Assembly: GCF_016808335.1 (NCBI RefSeq)
Contig: NC_053149.1
Coordinates: 257,596 to 321,595 of the forward strand
Direction of reading: 5' to 3'
DNA: 64,000 bases
Source of the DNA: Panicum virgatum
Taxonomy: Eukaryota; Streptophyta; Magnoliopsida; Poales; Poaceae
Both the position numbers and the translations under genes were made by a program. How positions within the stretch are numbered: the first letter of the stretch is position 1; the number at the start of each line of letters is the position of its first letter. Shown one piece after another: positions 1 to 8,790 of this stretch. A model generated the notes under the pieces. That model had not been told where the DNA came from. It made no database searches and saw only the letters and a program-made list of their open reading frames with translations.

Positions 1-360
1 GGGTCCAGCGGGTGGGGCGACGCCGGCGGCACCCGTGCCTCCCGCCGCGGCGGCGGCCAGAGGAGCGCCGTGGGCGTCCGGGCCTCCCGCACCCACGGCC
101 AGAGGAGGGCCGGGGGCGGCGGATCCAGCAGCAGGGGCTACCCCGCCCGCCCCGGAGCCCGCGCTCGCGGCCCCGCCGGCCACACCCACCACGGCGGCGT
201 AGGGTGGCCGGGCGGCGGCGCCCTGGGCAGGGAAGGAGGCGGCGGCGCCCAGGACAGGGGAGGCGGCACCCAGAGCAGAAACAGAGGAGGGGATGGGAGT
301 GAAGGAGGAGAGGGGAGGGAAGGAGAGAAGCCCCGGCGGCGCCGGCGGCCGGCCGGCCAT
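1..360 (-). CDS. Copia gag, N-terminal Ala/Pro/Gly-rich part (partial)
   Basis: A minus-strand frame opens at ATG 360, about 50 bases inside the primer site, and stays open for 120 codons to the window edge. The product is dominated by Ala, Gly and Pro (for example GAASPVLGAAASF and GGVAPAAGSAAPG). That fits the low-complexity N-terminus of some plant Copia Gag proteins, but no domain is reached before the edge. The region is about 75 percent G+C, so long open frames arise easily here; the call rests on position and orientation relative to the LTR and primer site, not on a recognised motif. Confidence 0.45.
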   Translation of the reverse strand, partial: MAGRPPAPPGLLSFPPLSSFTPIPSSVSALGAASPVLGAAASFPAQGAAARPPYAAVVGVAGGAASAGSGAGGVAPAAGSAAPGPPLAVGAGGPDAHGAPLAAAAAGGTGAAGVAPPAGP

Positions 361-410
361 GGTGCCGCCGCCGCCGCCGGCGGCGGCGGCTAGAGGAAGA
401 GAAGGCTAGC

Positions 411-418
411 TGATACCA
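411..418 (-). promoter_or_regulatory. Primer binding site (initiator tRNA-Met type)
   Basis: The minus strand reads TGGTATCA immediately after the LTR 3' end. This is the core of the usual plant Copia primer site TGGTATCAGAGC; the following bases (GCTAGC) depart from it. Confidence 0.7.
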
Positions 419-542
419 TGTAGAGAGGTGTGGGAGAGAATAATGGCTTGTATTCCTCCAAACCCTAGAAGGGTGGGATATATAGTTCCTATACATGGGA
501 CTCTAGATGGGCCTCTATGCATGGGCTCAATATACACCAACA
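419..542 (-). repeat. Short 5' LTR (124 bp) of the partial Copia element
   Basis: The minus strand begins TGTTGGTGTATATTGAG and ends CTCTCTACA, directly followed by TGGTATCA. Terminal TG...CA and an adjacent primer site define both borders. At 124 bp it is short for a plant Copia LTR, in the range known for Tos17-like elements. Confidence 0.75.
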
Positions 543-856
543 CTTGCTTTTGCTGTTTTTGGGGGATGAGGATCAGTTCCTGTGGTAGTTTTGGCAGGAA
601 ATTTTCTGAGAGGTGAAGAGGATGCAGGTTCTGCATCACTGAACTTTGAGCTCTTGTAGGTACTGGGAGAAACCTTGGAAGAAGGTTTCACTTTGGGCTG
701 CTGCAGTGTGGTTGATGCACTGGAAGTGCTACTTCTTGCAGCAATTCTCTTTTGCCTCTCCAGTTTAAGCCTCTCTAGCCGTTTCATCTGTTCCTCTTCC
801 TGGAAATGCAAAAAATTGCCAATTCGATGTTGCAAAGTATTAGAAATCTAGCAGAG

Positions 857-1434
857 ACAACCAAAGTTGACAGGTTAGACTATTTTTATCAATATATAAA
901 TATCCATTGTAAGAAAACACAGGACAACAAGAACCACTATCCTAATTCGAGTTATTCTTCATGTTCGATCATTTGTCTTGTATGCCTAACGGCAGCTCAG
1001 CTCATTTAAACACTGCACAGTGGCCAGCCACAGCAACAACCAAAGTTGACAGGTTAGACTATTTTTATCAATATAAATAAACATCCATTGTAAGTGTTGA
1101 AGTATAAGTGAATTGCTCATCTTTTGGGTTGAATTGGTTGGTGCATGCAACTCAATATGGTATTAGGGCCAGAGATCTCGAGTTCGAATCCCGGTGGGCG
1201 CGATTAAATAAAATAATTGCAGCCGACTCCTAATTTCCACATTTGAGACCTAAGGGAACCTGCACATGAGGGGGGGGGGGGGTGAAGTATAAGTGAATTG
1301 CCCACCTCTTCTCATCAACTTAAGCTTTTGGGTTGAATTGGTTGGTGCATGCAAGTTATTCTTCATGTTAGATCATTTGTCTTGTATGCCTAAACGGCAG
1401 CTCAGCTCATTTAAACACTGCACGGTGGCCAACT
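857..1434. repeat. Local duplication in the CIP7-like intron
   Basis: A segment of about 168 bp (857-1024) recurs at 1035-1434. Both copies start with accaaagttgacaggttag and both contain attcttcatgtt and cggcagctcagctcattt. In the second copy the middle 40 bases are replaced by the SMART-like element at 1095-1354. Confidence 0.7.
1095..1354 (+). mobile_element. SMART/TRIM-like miniature LTR retrotransposon
   Basis: Two short direct terminal repeats (about 1095-1157 and 1283-1354) share tgaagtataagtgaattg and gggttgaattggttggtg. Inside the first is a primer-site-like tggtattagggccaga; just before the second is a purine tract of G (1269-1282) acting as polypurine tract. It also has a tRNA B-box-like gagttcgaatcccgg. 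The 260-bp size and gene location match the published SMART family of grasses (about 290 bp). The 3' terminal repeat is clipped after gcatgcaa and no target duplication is visible, so insertion was followed by deletion. Confidence 0.65.
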
Positions 1435-4089
1435 CCTGCCATTTAAACATCCGTTTATCATCCTGATTAAACAACCATTTTCCTTAATAATTGGCTAAAT
1501 GGTAGGTGAATCTTGCGTAAATACTTATAATTTGTAAACCTTGATTCTAAGGCAACTTTTTCTAAAGTGCATTTATTAGGTAGTGACAGATATAGTTGTC
1601 TTCCTAAGTACTGAACACTATTTTGTGGAGCAATTACATGAACTTGGTCAACTTGGTCTGTGTTCCACTAAGTCAACTTGGTGGATAGCCTGTTAGATAA
1701 ATCAACTTGGTCTGTGTTCCACTAAGTCAGACTAGGTCGGGAGCAGTACTTAGGAATTCTGGTTGTTTTAAAAAATAAAACACATATTTGTATTTCACAT
1801 CAAAACTACAGGATTCTTGACAATCTAATGGGAGAACATCAAACCTGAAAATTTAAATTAAGTAAAACACTAGCTAGGTCAAAGGACAAACGCTGAGGAC
1901 AAGGAGCATCAGATGTTGTTATGCATAAGTATGTACGATTGAATTCGCAGAAAAGGATTTATAAAAAAAGTAATGCACCAATACCTGCTCTTTCTTTGCC
2001 TTTTGAAGATCCGCTTTATATACTCGCAAGTTTTGTGCACACTTCTGTGCATCAGTCATTGGGCCCTTTGATGATGATAATCTCCTCACTGAAGCATCTT
2101 TCCTTCGTTTATCCAAACTCTCCTGTGAATTTCTTATCCTCTTATCTTTCTCTGGCTTCTTTACTTCAGCATTGGTCAACGATCTCTTCCACAGGTGAAT
2201 CTTCAACCATGGTGGCAGGTTGGCTCTGCATCTGACTGTAATCCATTGCTGGATCATATCCAAATGAAATGTTTTCGCATCCACGCTCTGGCATCAACTC
2301 ATCTGGCTCATAGAAAAGCTGACCACCAGCTTTAGCATCTGATATCTTCTGAACAGTTGAGGGAAGCTCAACATCTATGTCAATTGCAGTACGGCTTTCT
2401 GGTCCGAAATTATCATCTGAGGTGAACCTAAGAGGTATCATGAAAGACTCATCTGCCATGCTGTGCGCATTTTTTCCCACCAGTGTAGGGTTCTTGTACT
2501 GTGCTTCCGCAAGAGGGTCTAAAGAACTCCCTCTGTCTGTTGACTTTTCCTGCCCATAAATCATGAAGTCATCACTTGCTCCTCTCCTGTATCTCACATC
2601 TCCACCTTCAATCTCCTTTATGCCATCACTAGCAACGCCACTACCTTGCCCAGACATCATAAGTTCATCACCAGACAGCATCTGATGCGGCCTAGTCCTC
2701 CCATTTTCTATGTTGAAACCTACTGTATTACGTTCATTGGCACCAGGAGAATCTCGCTCTGTCAAGAGAATAGAATCATCAATGCTTGTGCTCTCCTTCT
2801 TCCTTGCTGGGGGTGGTTTGTTTTCACTGGCGAATAGGTCAGCATCATTATCTCTTGTCTTCTCATCAGCTCTTAGCAGGAAACTTTGGAAGACATTCCA
2901 GTTCCCTTGATCTCCATCTTGCCCATACGACATTTCATCCTTATTATGATCATCTGCAGACTCAAGAATGATCTTTCTAGCATCTTTCTTCTTTGAACTT
3001 GAGCTCTTATTCTGTTTTCTTTCTGGACTTGGTGTTCAGATCATCACTGTCCTCAGATGCTACATCTGAACCTGTTTGTGATTCAATCTCCGATGATCCA
3101 TGTCTTTTTGACGTTACATTTATGTTCCGTATGACAACCACACTGGGCTTCTTCTTGCCTGTCCTTTTATTCTTGTTATGGGACCTGTGACCATAAGAAG
3201 TCTCCCTCTCTGAACCGCTCTGGTCACTTTCGTCATCTGAAGTTTCTGAGTCCTTGCTATCTGAGGAGTATTTCTTTGATACTCTCCTTTCTGAGTGGTG
3301 GTACCTGGTATCATCGATTGGGGGGTAGGGGGGAGGGTAATATGGGTTCATTCCAGGATAGTAAGGTATGCCTTGCATAGAGTAAGGCGGATGCATAGCC
3401 AACGGTGGATATGCTGACTAATATGGACCATGGAAGAACTCATGGGGAGCTCCAGAGTGATGAGTTGTCCTCTGATCTGCCAAGCAACAGAAGTAATTGC
3501 TAAGATCCAAGGACATTTTATTAAGTCATATTAAATGGGAAAACAACTTTAAAATCAAGCATGGGACAAATAGCTTCAAGGAGTTAGTCAACAGTTGTGC
3601 AAATAATGAATGAACAGGAAATCCAGCATCCATCAAAAGAAAGGTTCCTGGATACTAATTATCCAATCTTGTGGAAAAATAAGCTATCGTGAGCTTTCTA
3701 GAATGTAAGTTAAGTCATTGCACCAAACAGCAATGAGGTTATTCGCTTGGAGGGTGTTAGGACATCGAAATATACCTGCTTTAGAAGCATCTTCACTTGC
3801 ATCTCCGTTGGAAACAGACATTGTTTCCATAGTTTGCTTCATGCTGTCCCCCATAAACATTATGCCAGAAGGATTAAAAGGAGGAAATTCGGAGCGTGCA
3901 GACATTGCTTCAGGTTCAACCTCGATCCACTGTCCAGTTTCATGCTTTTGCTTCCACAGCCCAATGAATTGTGTACATGCCTTCCTATTTATTGAAAGCA
4001 CACCATAGTGGTTAGCATAAAAGGATTTAATGTCAATGCAGTGAAAATTTGCTTTCAGGCAACTGTGTAGCTTAGTCAAGGAGGTCATG

Positions 4090-4307
4090 CAGAGTTAAGT
4101 CTTTACGCTTGTTCGAGGGTGTGAGTGTCACCTAGATCCCCATGGGGAGAAGAATGCCGTGCGCGGAGGCAGCGGCTGAGGGAGATGGAGTGTGGGGAGG
4201 AGATGAGTTAGGGTTTCCTTGACTTCGTCGGCTTATATACTCAGCAATTCTTATCGGATTCTAGTGGGCTGCTCATTGCCAAGTGGGCTGAGCATCTGGG
4301 CCTTATT
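4090..4307 (-). promoter_or_regulatory. Promoter-like stretch with TATA box and C-rich leader
   Basis: On the minus strand TATATAAG (4239-4232) is followed about 30 bases on by a pyrimidine-rich leader (ccctaactcatctcctcccc) and a G+C-rich stretch. It lies between the CACTA terminus and the first CIP7-like exon. CACTA elements of grasses often carry such a promoter just inside the subterminal repeats, so transcription of the gene fragment from a transposon promoter is possible. Confidence 0.45.
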
Positions 4308-4481
4308 TACCGTGGCGGTTTTCTTATAATAACCGCCACGGTTACCACGGTTACAAAAACCGCCATGGTTAATGAAAAAAAACCTCCACAGTTAATCGAG
4401 GCATTAACCGTGACATTTTTTCAAAAAACCGCCACTGTTAATGAAATGGAAATGTCATGCAAAAGATTTTGTGCACTAGTG
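4308..4481 (-). mobile_element. CACTA (En/Spm) transposon terminus with subterminal repeats
   Basis: Read on the minus strand the end is CACTAGTGCACAAAATC starting at 4481. It is followed by several copies, in both orientations, of a subterminal unit like aaccgccacggtt, down to 4308. The flanking 3 bases are agc. The partner end is not in the window, or was lost under the Copia insertion, so the element size is unknown. Confidence 0.6.
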
Positions 4482-5600
4482 AGCCATGGTTGTTGTCAAT
4501 GGAGAACCCCTGACTAGGTTGTCCATTCATAGGTGGGTAGGACATCTGGGAGGATCCATGCCTATTGAACTAGAGATGAAAAGAATTGTTAATCATCGAT
4601 GTATTGATATGTAAATAAAACAAACCATCATGCATGCCTACAATAAACCTGGGAGTATGGAGGATCATTCCGAGATTGAAAAGCGGCAGAATAACCATAA
4701 GCCCACTGATCTGCTCGTAAGATTTCTTCGGATTCGGCAACGCGACCATTTGTGACACTAAAAATGTTATCCATTGTCCTAGTACAAAGAGAATCAATTA
4801 AACATGGCACAAAACACACATAGAACTTAACATATAGGCACTCGAGCTTGCTATGTGATTTTTCGCATAATAGGAGAAAGAAATTCCGAACTGAGTTTAT
4901 GTCTACATAGTTCTCTGTTTCATAGAAGGGGGGATAATTTGCTAGTGAATTCCCCCACATCAAGCCCTGAAATGCAATACTGAAATGAGATTTCGCACAA
5001 AACATAGTGGTTGGCTCTTCTGATGAAAGCAATATTGAAATGAGGCATGAAAAACTTGTCAGGAAACCCTGAAATTCATTGAGTCTCATGCTGATGGCCA
5101 ACCGGCCAGATTAGGTTGAGCTCCCCTGAACCAAATCAAACCAATCGAAAACAAACCAAATCAAAAGTACTAACAATAATGCTGCTGCTATACTAGTTTC
5201 CAATGCATGGCAGATCTTGTTGCATCACAGCAGGTTGCTTGCTGGTTGCACACACAGGGCCGCGGTAGGCCGGTGCGAGCGCGCGGTCGCACCGAGCGGC
5301 GAGCCTGGAGGACGCGGCGGCGGGGCAGCGCCGTCGCGGGGCAGGCGAGAGCCTTGAGGACGCGGTGCTGGGGCGGGTTGGCCAGGGAAGCATACCTGCG
5401 AAGCCTAGCTCGGTGCAGATCTCGTCGACGGCGACTCACCGGTTGCGCTCCTCTTCTTTCCCCTCCCGCGAAAATGATGTGCGGGCGCGGCAGAGAATGC
5501 GTCGAGGAGAGAGACGGACGCTTATTTGGGTCGCCACTCCGCACGGACGCAAATTGGGTCTGCAGTTTGCCTATTCTGTTGGACCCTCTTTTTTTCACCT
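4482..5600 (-). pseudogene. 5' exons of an unrecognised gene, cut by the CACTA end
   Basis: Plausible exons on the minus strand: a G+C-rich, probably untranslated first exon ending at about 5396 (TTCGCAG|GTATGC); a piece after TTTCAG at about 4969 starting ATG TGG GGG (MWGNSLANYPPFYETENYVD); a piece after GTACTAG at about 4773 (MDNIFSVTNGRVAESEE to NDPPYSQ, donor CAG|GTTTAT near 4652); and a piece after CTCTAG near 4577 (FNRHGSSQMSYPPMNGQPS to DNNHGS) that stops at the CACTA border. The product would be rich in Asn, Ser, Pro, Tyr and Gln. I do not recognise the family; an N-terminal region of a plant DNA-binding protein is one option. Splice choices are inferred. Confidence 0.4.
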
Positions 5601-5682
5601 AAACGAACTGTGCACCATTCATTTTGGCTATGGGTCACGTAATGCTTCCTCTCTTGGAGACGGTGTTAGACGTTGAAAAATA

Positions 5683-5940
5683 CTCTCTCCGTATTGATAA
5701 AGGAAATCGTTTTGGACATATTTTGGATCAAATATTGGGAATATAAATCATCAATAATATTTAAATTGTTGAGTTTGCAAATGTGAAAATTATATGAATA
5801 GATTTGTTTTGAAAAATATTTTCATAAAAATATACATATCTCACTTTTCTATAAATATTTTTATAATAATAAGAGATCAAAGTTATGTTTTGGAGACCGT
5901 GTCATTGTCCTAAATGACTTCTTTTACGAGCACGGAGAGA
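5683..5940. mobile_element. Stowaway MITE
   Basis: Imperfect terminal inverted repeats of about 30 bp (ctctctccgtattgataaag at the left; ttttacgagcacggagaga at the right) flank an A+T-rich 258-bp core. TA lies at 5681-5682 and at 5942-5943, one base beyond the right end, as expected for Tc1/mariner-type insertion. Confidence 0.7.
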
Positions 5941-6006
5941 CTACTCCCTCCATCCAAATATCTCCGGCGCGTGAGCAAAATTATTTTTTTCCAAATATCT
6001 CCGTCG

Positions 6007-6480
6007 TAGAGATGGCAGCGGATCGGGTTCGGTGTGGGTATCCGCGGGTTTCGGGTTTGGTGTTGGTTTTTCGCCCACGGTTTTTAGGTTCGGGTTTGGG
6101 TTTGGTTTCGGGTTCGGTTTCGGGTTTTGGTTTCCACCCGTGGATATCCAATGGATATTTGAAATAAATCATTTTGAATTAAAACTCGTGTTTTATAATA
6201 TGTTAATGATAACTTGTTTACTTAGACTATTAAATTTATTGAAAGTTGACTCATGAAAATATTTATTATTTGTTGCCTCTTGTTTATACATATGAATATG
6301 TGTATATTTATCCGTAGGTTTCGGGTATCCATTCGGGTTTCGGGTATCCGCGGGTTTGGTTTTTGTGATGGATTTCCACCTAAATCGGTTTCGGATTTGG
6401 GTTCGGGTTTCGATTTTGGGTTTTGATGTTGGATGCACAGAGACTCCACCCGATCCGAATCCGACGTGTTGTCATGCTTA
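6007..6480. mobile_element. hAT-type MITE nested in the mariner-like element
   Basis: A perfect 8-bp target duplication ctccgtcg (5999-6006 and 6481-6488) brackets a 474-bp element beginning tagagatggcagcgg and ending ttgtcatgctta. Its ends carry the ggatcgggttcgg / ccgatccgaatccg arms common to grass hAT MITEs. The body is rich in gggtttcgggt-like repeats. The 8-bp duplication and TIR type support hAT. Confidence 0.75.
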
Positions 6481-6488
6481 CTCCGTCG

Positions 6489-6929
6489 TTACTTGTGTGG
6501 ACCACGTGCTCGCAGGGTTACGAAGCGCGCGCGGCTCCTCGGAAGCGATGCGCCTTCGATGCTGTGGCGGCTCGCCCGTGGCTACAAAAACGACGCCGTT
6601 CCCTCCCGTTAGGCCTCCATCCAAAGAATCCGATACGTCGCTGTCGTCAGGTTCAGGTTCGTCAGCTTGGCCGTCGTCTTCAGTTTCATCAGCATCGTCA
6701 TTGACACCTTGCTCGCCTAAATCAACAGCAAAGGAACAGATAAGAATAAGATCTTATGCAGCAGTTAGTAAAGGCAAAACATGAATGAAAGAAGATCGGT
6801 ACCTTGGTTTGCATCCTCCCAAACCATGTCGTACGCAAGCTCATGAGCAGGGCCATCATACTCGAGGATCTCATCCCAATCGATGGGATGCAGGTCCTCT
6901 TCATTCAAATCGATAGGCAATGGAGGCAT
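6489..6929 (-). pseudogene. Mariner-like transposase, N-terminal exons only
   Basis: Exon 1 runs 6929-6803 from ATG: PPLPIDLNEEDLHPIDWDE and then EYDGPAHELAYDMVWEDANQ, with donor CAAG|GTACC. Exon 2 starts at 6716 after TTTAG and is highly acidic (DDADETEDDGQADEPEPDD); it runs into the hAT MITE target site at 6489. Plant mariner-like transposases have an acidic N-terminal region beginning with a DLNE-type motif, so this fits the surrounding TIRs. The helix-turn-helix and DDD domains are missing. It could at most encode a short acidic peptide of about 115 residues. Confidence 0.5.
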
Positions 6930-7327
6930 CTAGTCTACCGTAATCAGAGGAGGAAAAGAAGAGAGTTGTGGTGGAGAGATCAGTCTGTACGTTTCCTCTT
7001 CCACCTCATCGTCTTATATAGCCCGTGAAAAACTCAAAACGAAAATTGAGTATTGGCGGCAATGCAATGGAACGACGGATTTTGATTTTTGGCTGCCAAA
7101 TTTTCGTATGGGTCTATGAGAACCGATGTACTGAGGGTGTACGCGCGGGAGGAATTCAGTTTCGGCGCGCGGGATTACGCCGTCAGACGGGAAATTTGCT
7201 GGGAACTAAACCGACGCGGAGCATTAATGAAATTACGGCGAGTTAATGAAAATTTCTTGAGGCGTGCGGCCTCCTTGGTCATTACACTGGAGGGATATAC
7301 GCTGGAGATATTTGGATGGAGGGAGTA

Positions 7328-7974
7328 CGTAGCTAATATTCAAAATTTAGAAGTTGATAAATCCTATATAATTCATTTCATTAAAATTATTGGATGAATT
7401 AAAATTAGGAGATAAATTAAACAACGCCCAACAAATTAGCCACATGAGACCAAATTTCAGTGGAGGGATAGGCCGATTTCAGTCCTGCCCGCGCATCCTT
7501 TCGCCCTGAAGCGCGGAAATCAGGAGTGGCGAATCCAAGCGGTTCCGTCTCTCCGTGTTTACTTCCATGCCCAACCCAAAAAAAAATAGTAAAAGAAAGG
7601 CACATTTTTGCCCTCCCAGCAAATAAATTGTGTGACCGGATCAAACAGCACAGTAAGTATATACTCCAATGCAAATGCAGCCGCACCACCCACTTTATTT
7701 ACAGCGCCGACTTGTCGTTACTTTCCTCTGTCATCGCGTGGGGTGGTGGTCCACGCGCCGACTTCACTGTAGCGGCGGCGGCGGCATGGGCCGGCCGGTG
7801 CTGGTGCTCCATGGCTCCATGCTCTCGGTTTTTACTGCTATCCAGCAACCGGCGATGGTTCCAAATCGTGGTCGGTGGCCGGTGTGCAGTGGATTTTTGT
7901 AGGGTCAGTCGGCGCCACGGCGACCCCACACCCGTACCCCGACGTAGCAACCGTCCGTTGCTCAAATTGGCCTT
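7328..7974. other. No gene recognised
   Basis: Low-similarity sequence between the mariner-like element and the hAT region. Open frames here are short or lack any recognisable motif. Nothing else is seen. Confidence 0.5.
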
Positions 7975-8504
7975 GACCAAGGTTCACAATTTCGGCGGAA
8001 TTTCGGCGAAATTCCGGTAAAAATTCCGTTTCCGCTAGTTACCGGGAAGAGAAATTTCGCTACTTTTCGGTGAATTTCGTTTCGAAATTCAAAAATTCAA
8101 AAAAATTTGTAAAAAAAATATGAAAAAAATATGATAAAAAACTAGGTGCTTTTTTGAGCGAGTAGCACTTGAAATCGTTCAAATATAAGTTGATTTGGTT
8201 GGTTAAAATCACTAAATGAGTTCGGACCCGTTAACGATGAGTGGACCCGTTAACCCGTTAACACGGTAAACCTTATCTGGTCGTCAGCGTCACCCCTCAC
8301 GGTCGCCCGAGCCTCTTTTTTCCCCTCCACGGTCTCCTCTCTGGTCCCCTCCGCCGCCGCCGGCGATTTTCGCCTCCCCGCACCGAAATTTCGTTCCCTG
8401 GATGCGCTGTCGGAAGGGATCCGTAATCCGGGCGGATTTCGGTGCGGTTTCGGCGGAAAACCGGTGAAACCGACCGGATTTCGCCTCGGCTCCGGGAACT
8501 AAGG
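7975..8504 (+). other. hAT-type subterminal region and 5' leader of the transposase transcript
   Basis: The stretch is full of aatttcgg / ccgaaatt words (aatttcggcggaatttcgg, ggcggatttcggtgcggtttcgg), a composition seen in subterminal regions of some plant hAT elements. It ends in a donor-like AAG|GTATGAG at 8504. An intron would run to TTGTAG at 8787, just before the transposase ATG. A matching right terminus was not found, so the element borders are unknown. Confidence 0.45.
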
Positions 8505-8790
8505 TATGAGAAGGTTTTTTTTATGTTGATGCTTGTTGATGTCGATCTAAGTTAGTTGATTTGAGATTCTAGAGACCATGTGACATAGAAAGCATAGAAA
8601 AAATCAGTTAGTTGATATGTATGAATTTTTTCATGTTAGTCTCAATGTATGAATTGGTAGTTTTAATGAATTGTTAGTTTATGTGATATTCATGGGTTGT
8701 TAGTAGGTATTCATAAAAAAGAACATGAGTTGCTACTTCATGTGTTATTCATGAACTTACACCTTACTATTTTTCTGTAATTGTAGGACA

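Larger units (their letters stand above)
1..542 (-). mobile_element. Copia-type LTR retrotransposon, 5' end only
   Basis: Read on the minus strand, this is a 5' LTR (542 to 419), a tRNA-iMet type primer binding site, and the first 400 bases of the internal region, which leaves the window at base 1. The LTR begins TGTTGG and ends TACA. It sits inside the last visible exon of the CIP7-like fragment; exon similarity stops exactly at 543. The likely 5-bp target copy is cttgc at 543-547, but the other copy lies outside the window, so it cannot be confirmed. Confidence 0.75.
543..3984 (-). pseudogene. CIP7-like (COP1-interacting protein 7 family) gene fragment
   Basis: Three exons are visible: 3984-3776, 3476-1985 and 799-543, with AG/GT borders (donors CAG|GTATAT at 3776 and CAG|GTATTG at 1985; acceptors at 3985, 3477 and 800). 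Conserved CIP7-family blocks occur in order: a Leu-Trp-Lys-x-Lys-His-Glu-Thr-Gly-Gln-Trp segment, MNPYYPPPYPP, a Ser/Asp/Lys-rich stretch, YDPAMDY, AQKCAQNLRVYKADLQKAKKEQ-like, and LKLERQKRIAARS. CIP7 is a nuclear factor that binds the photomorphogenesis repressor COP1 in Arabidopsis. The N-terminal half of the family protein is missing. Damage: in-frame TAG at 3418-3420, a 1-base shift near 3008-3015, another near 2176-2182, and truncation by the Copia LTR at 542. No functional product is expected. Confidence 0.75.
5944..7325 (-). mobile_element. Mariner-like element, deletion derivative
   Basis: The termini are near-perfect 22-bp inverted repeats (CTCCCTCCATCCAAATATCT at 5944 and its complement ending 7325) flanked by TA on both sides (5942-5943 and 7326-7327). 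It encodes on the minus strand an acidic N-terminal protein piece only; the DDD catalytic region is absent. A younger hAT-type MITE (6007-6480) sits inside it. It abuts the Stowaway at 5683-5940, with TA shared between them. Confidence 0.65.

Noticed and set aside
1150..1215. Possible tRNA gene (B-box-like gagttcgaatcccgg)
   Set aside because: No cloverleaf can be drawn; it is part of the SMART-like element next to its primer site.
1269..1282. G-run as an assembly gap or error
   Set aside because: Fits the polypurine tract of the SMART-like element.
5188..5602. Open frames of 130-136 codons on both strands
   Set aside because: G+C-rich 5' exon or UTR; the products mirror each other and contain no motif.
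7526..8020. 164-codon plus-strand open frame
   Set aside because: Low-complexity product running into the hAT subterminal repeats; no homology recognised.
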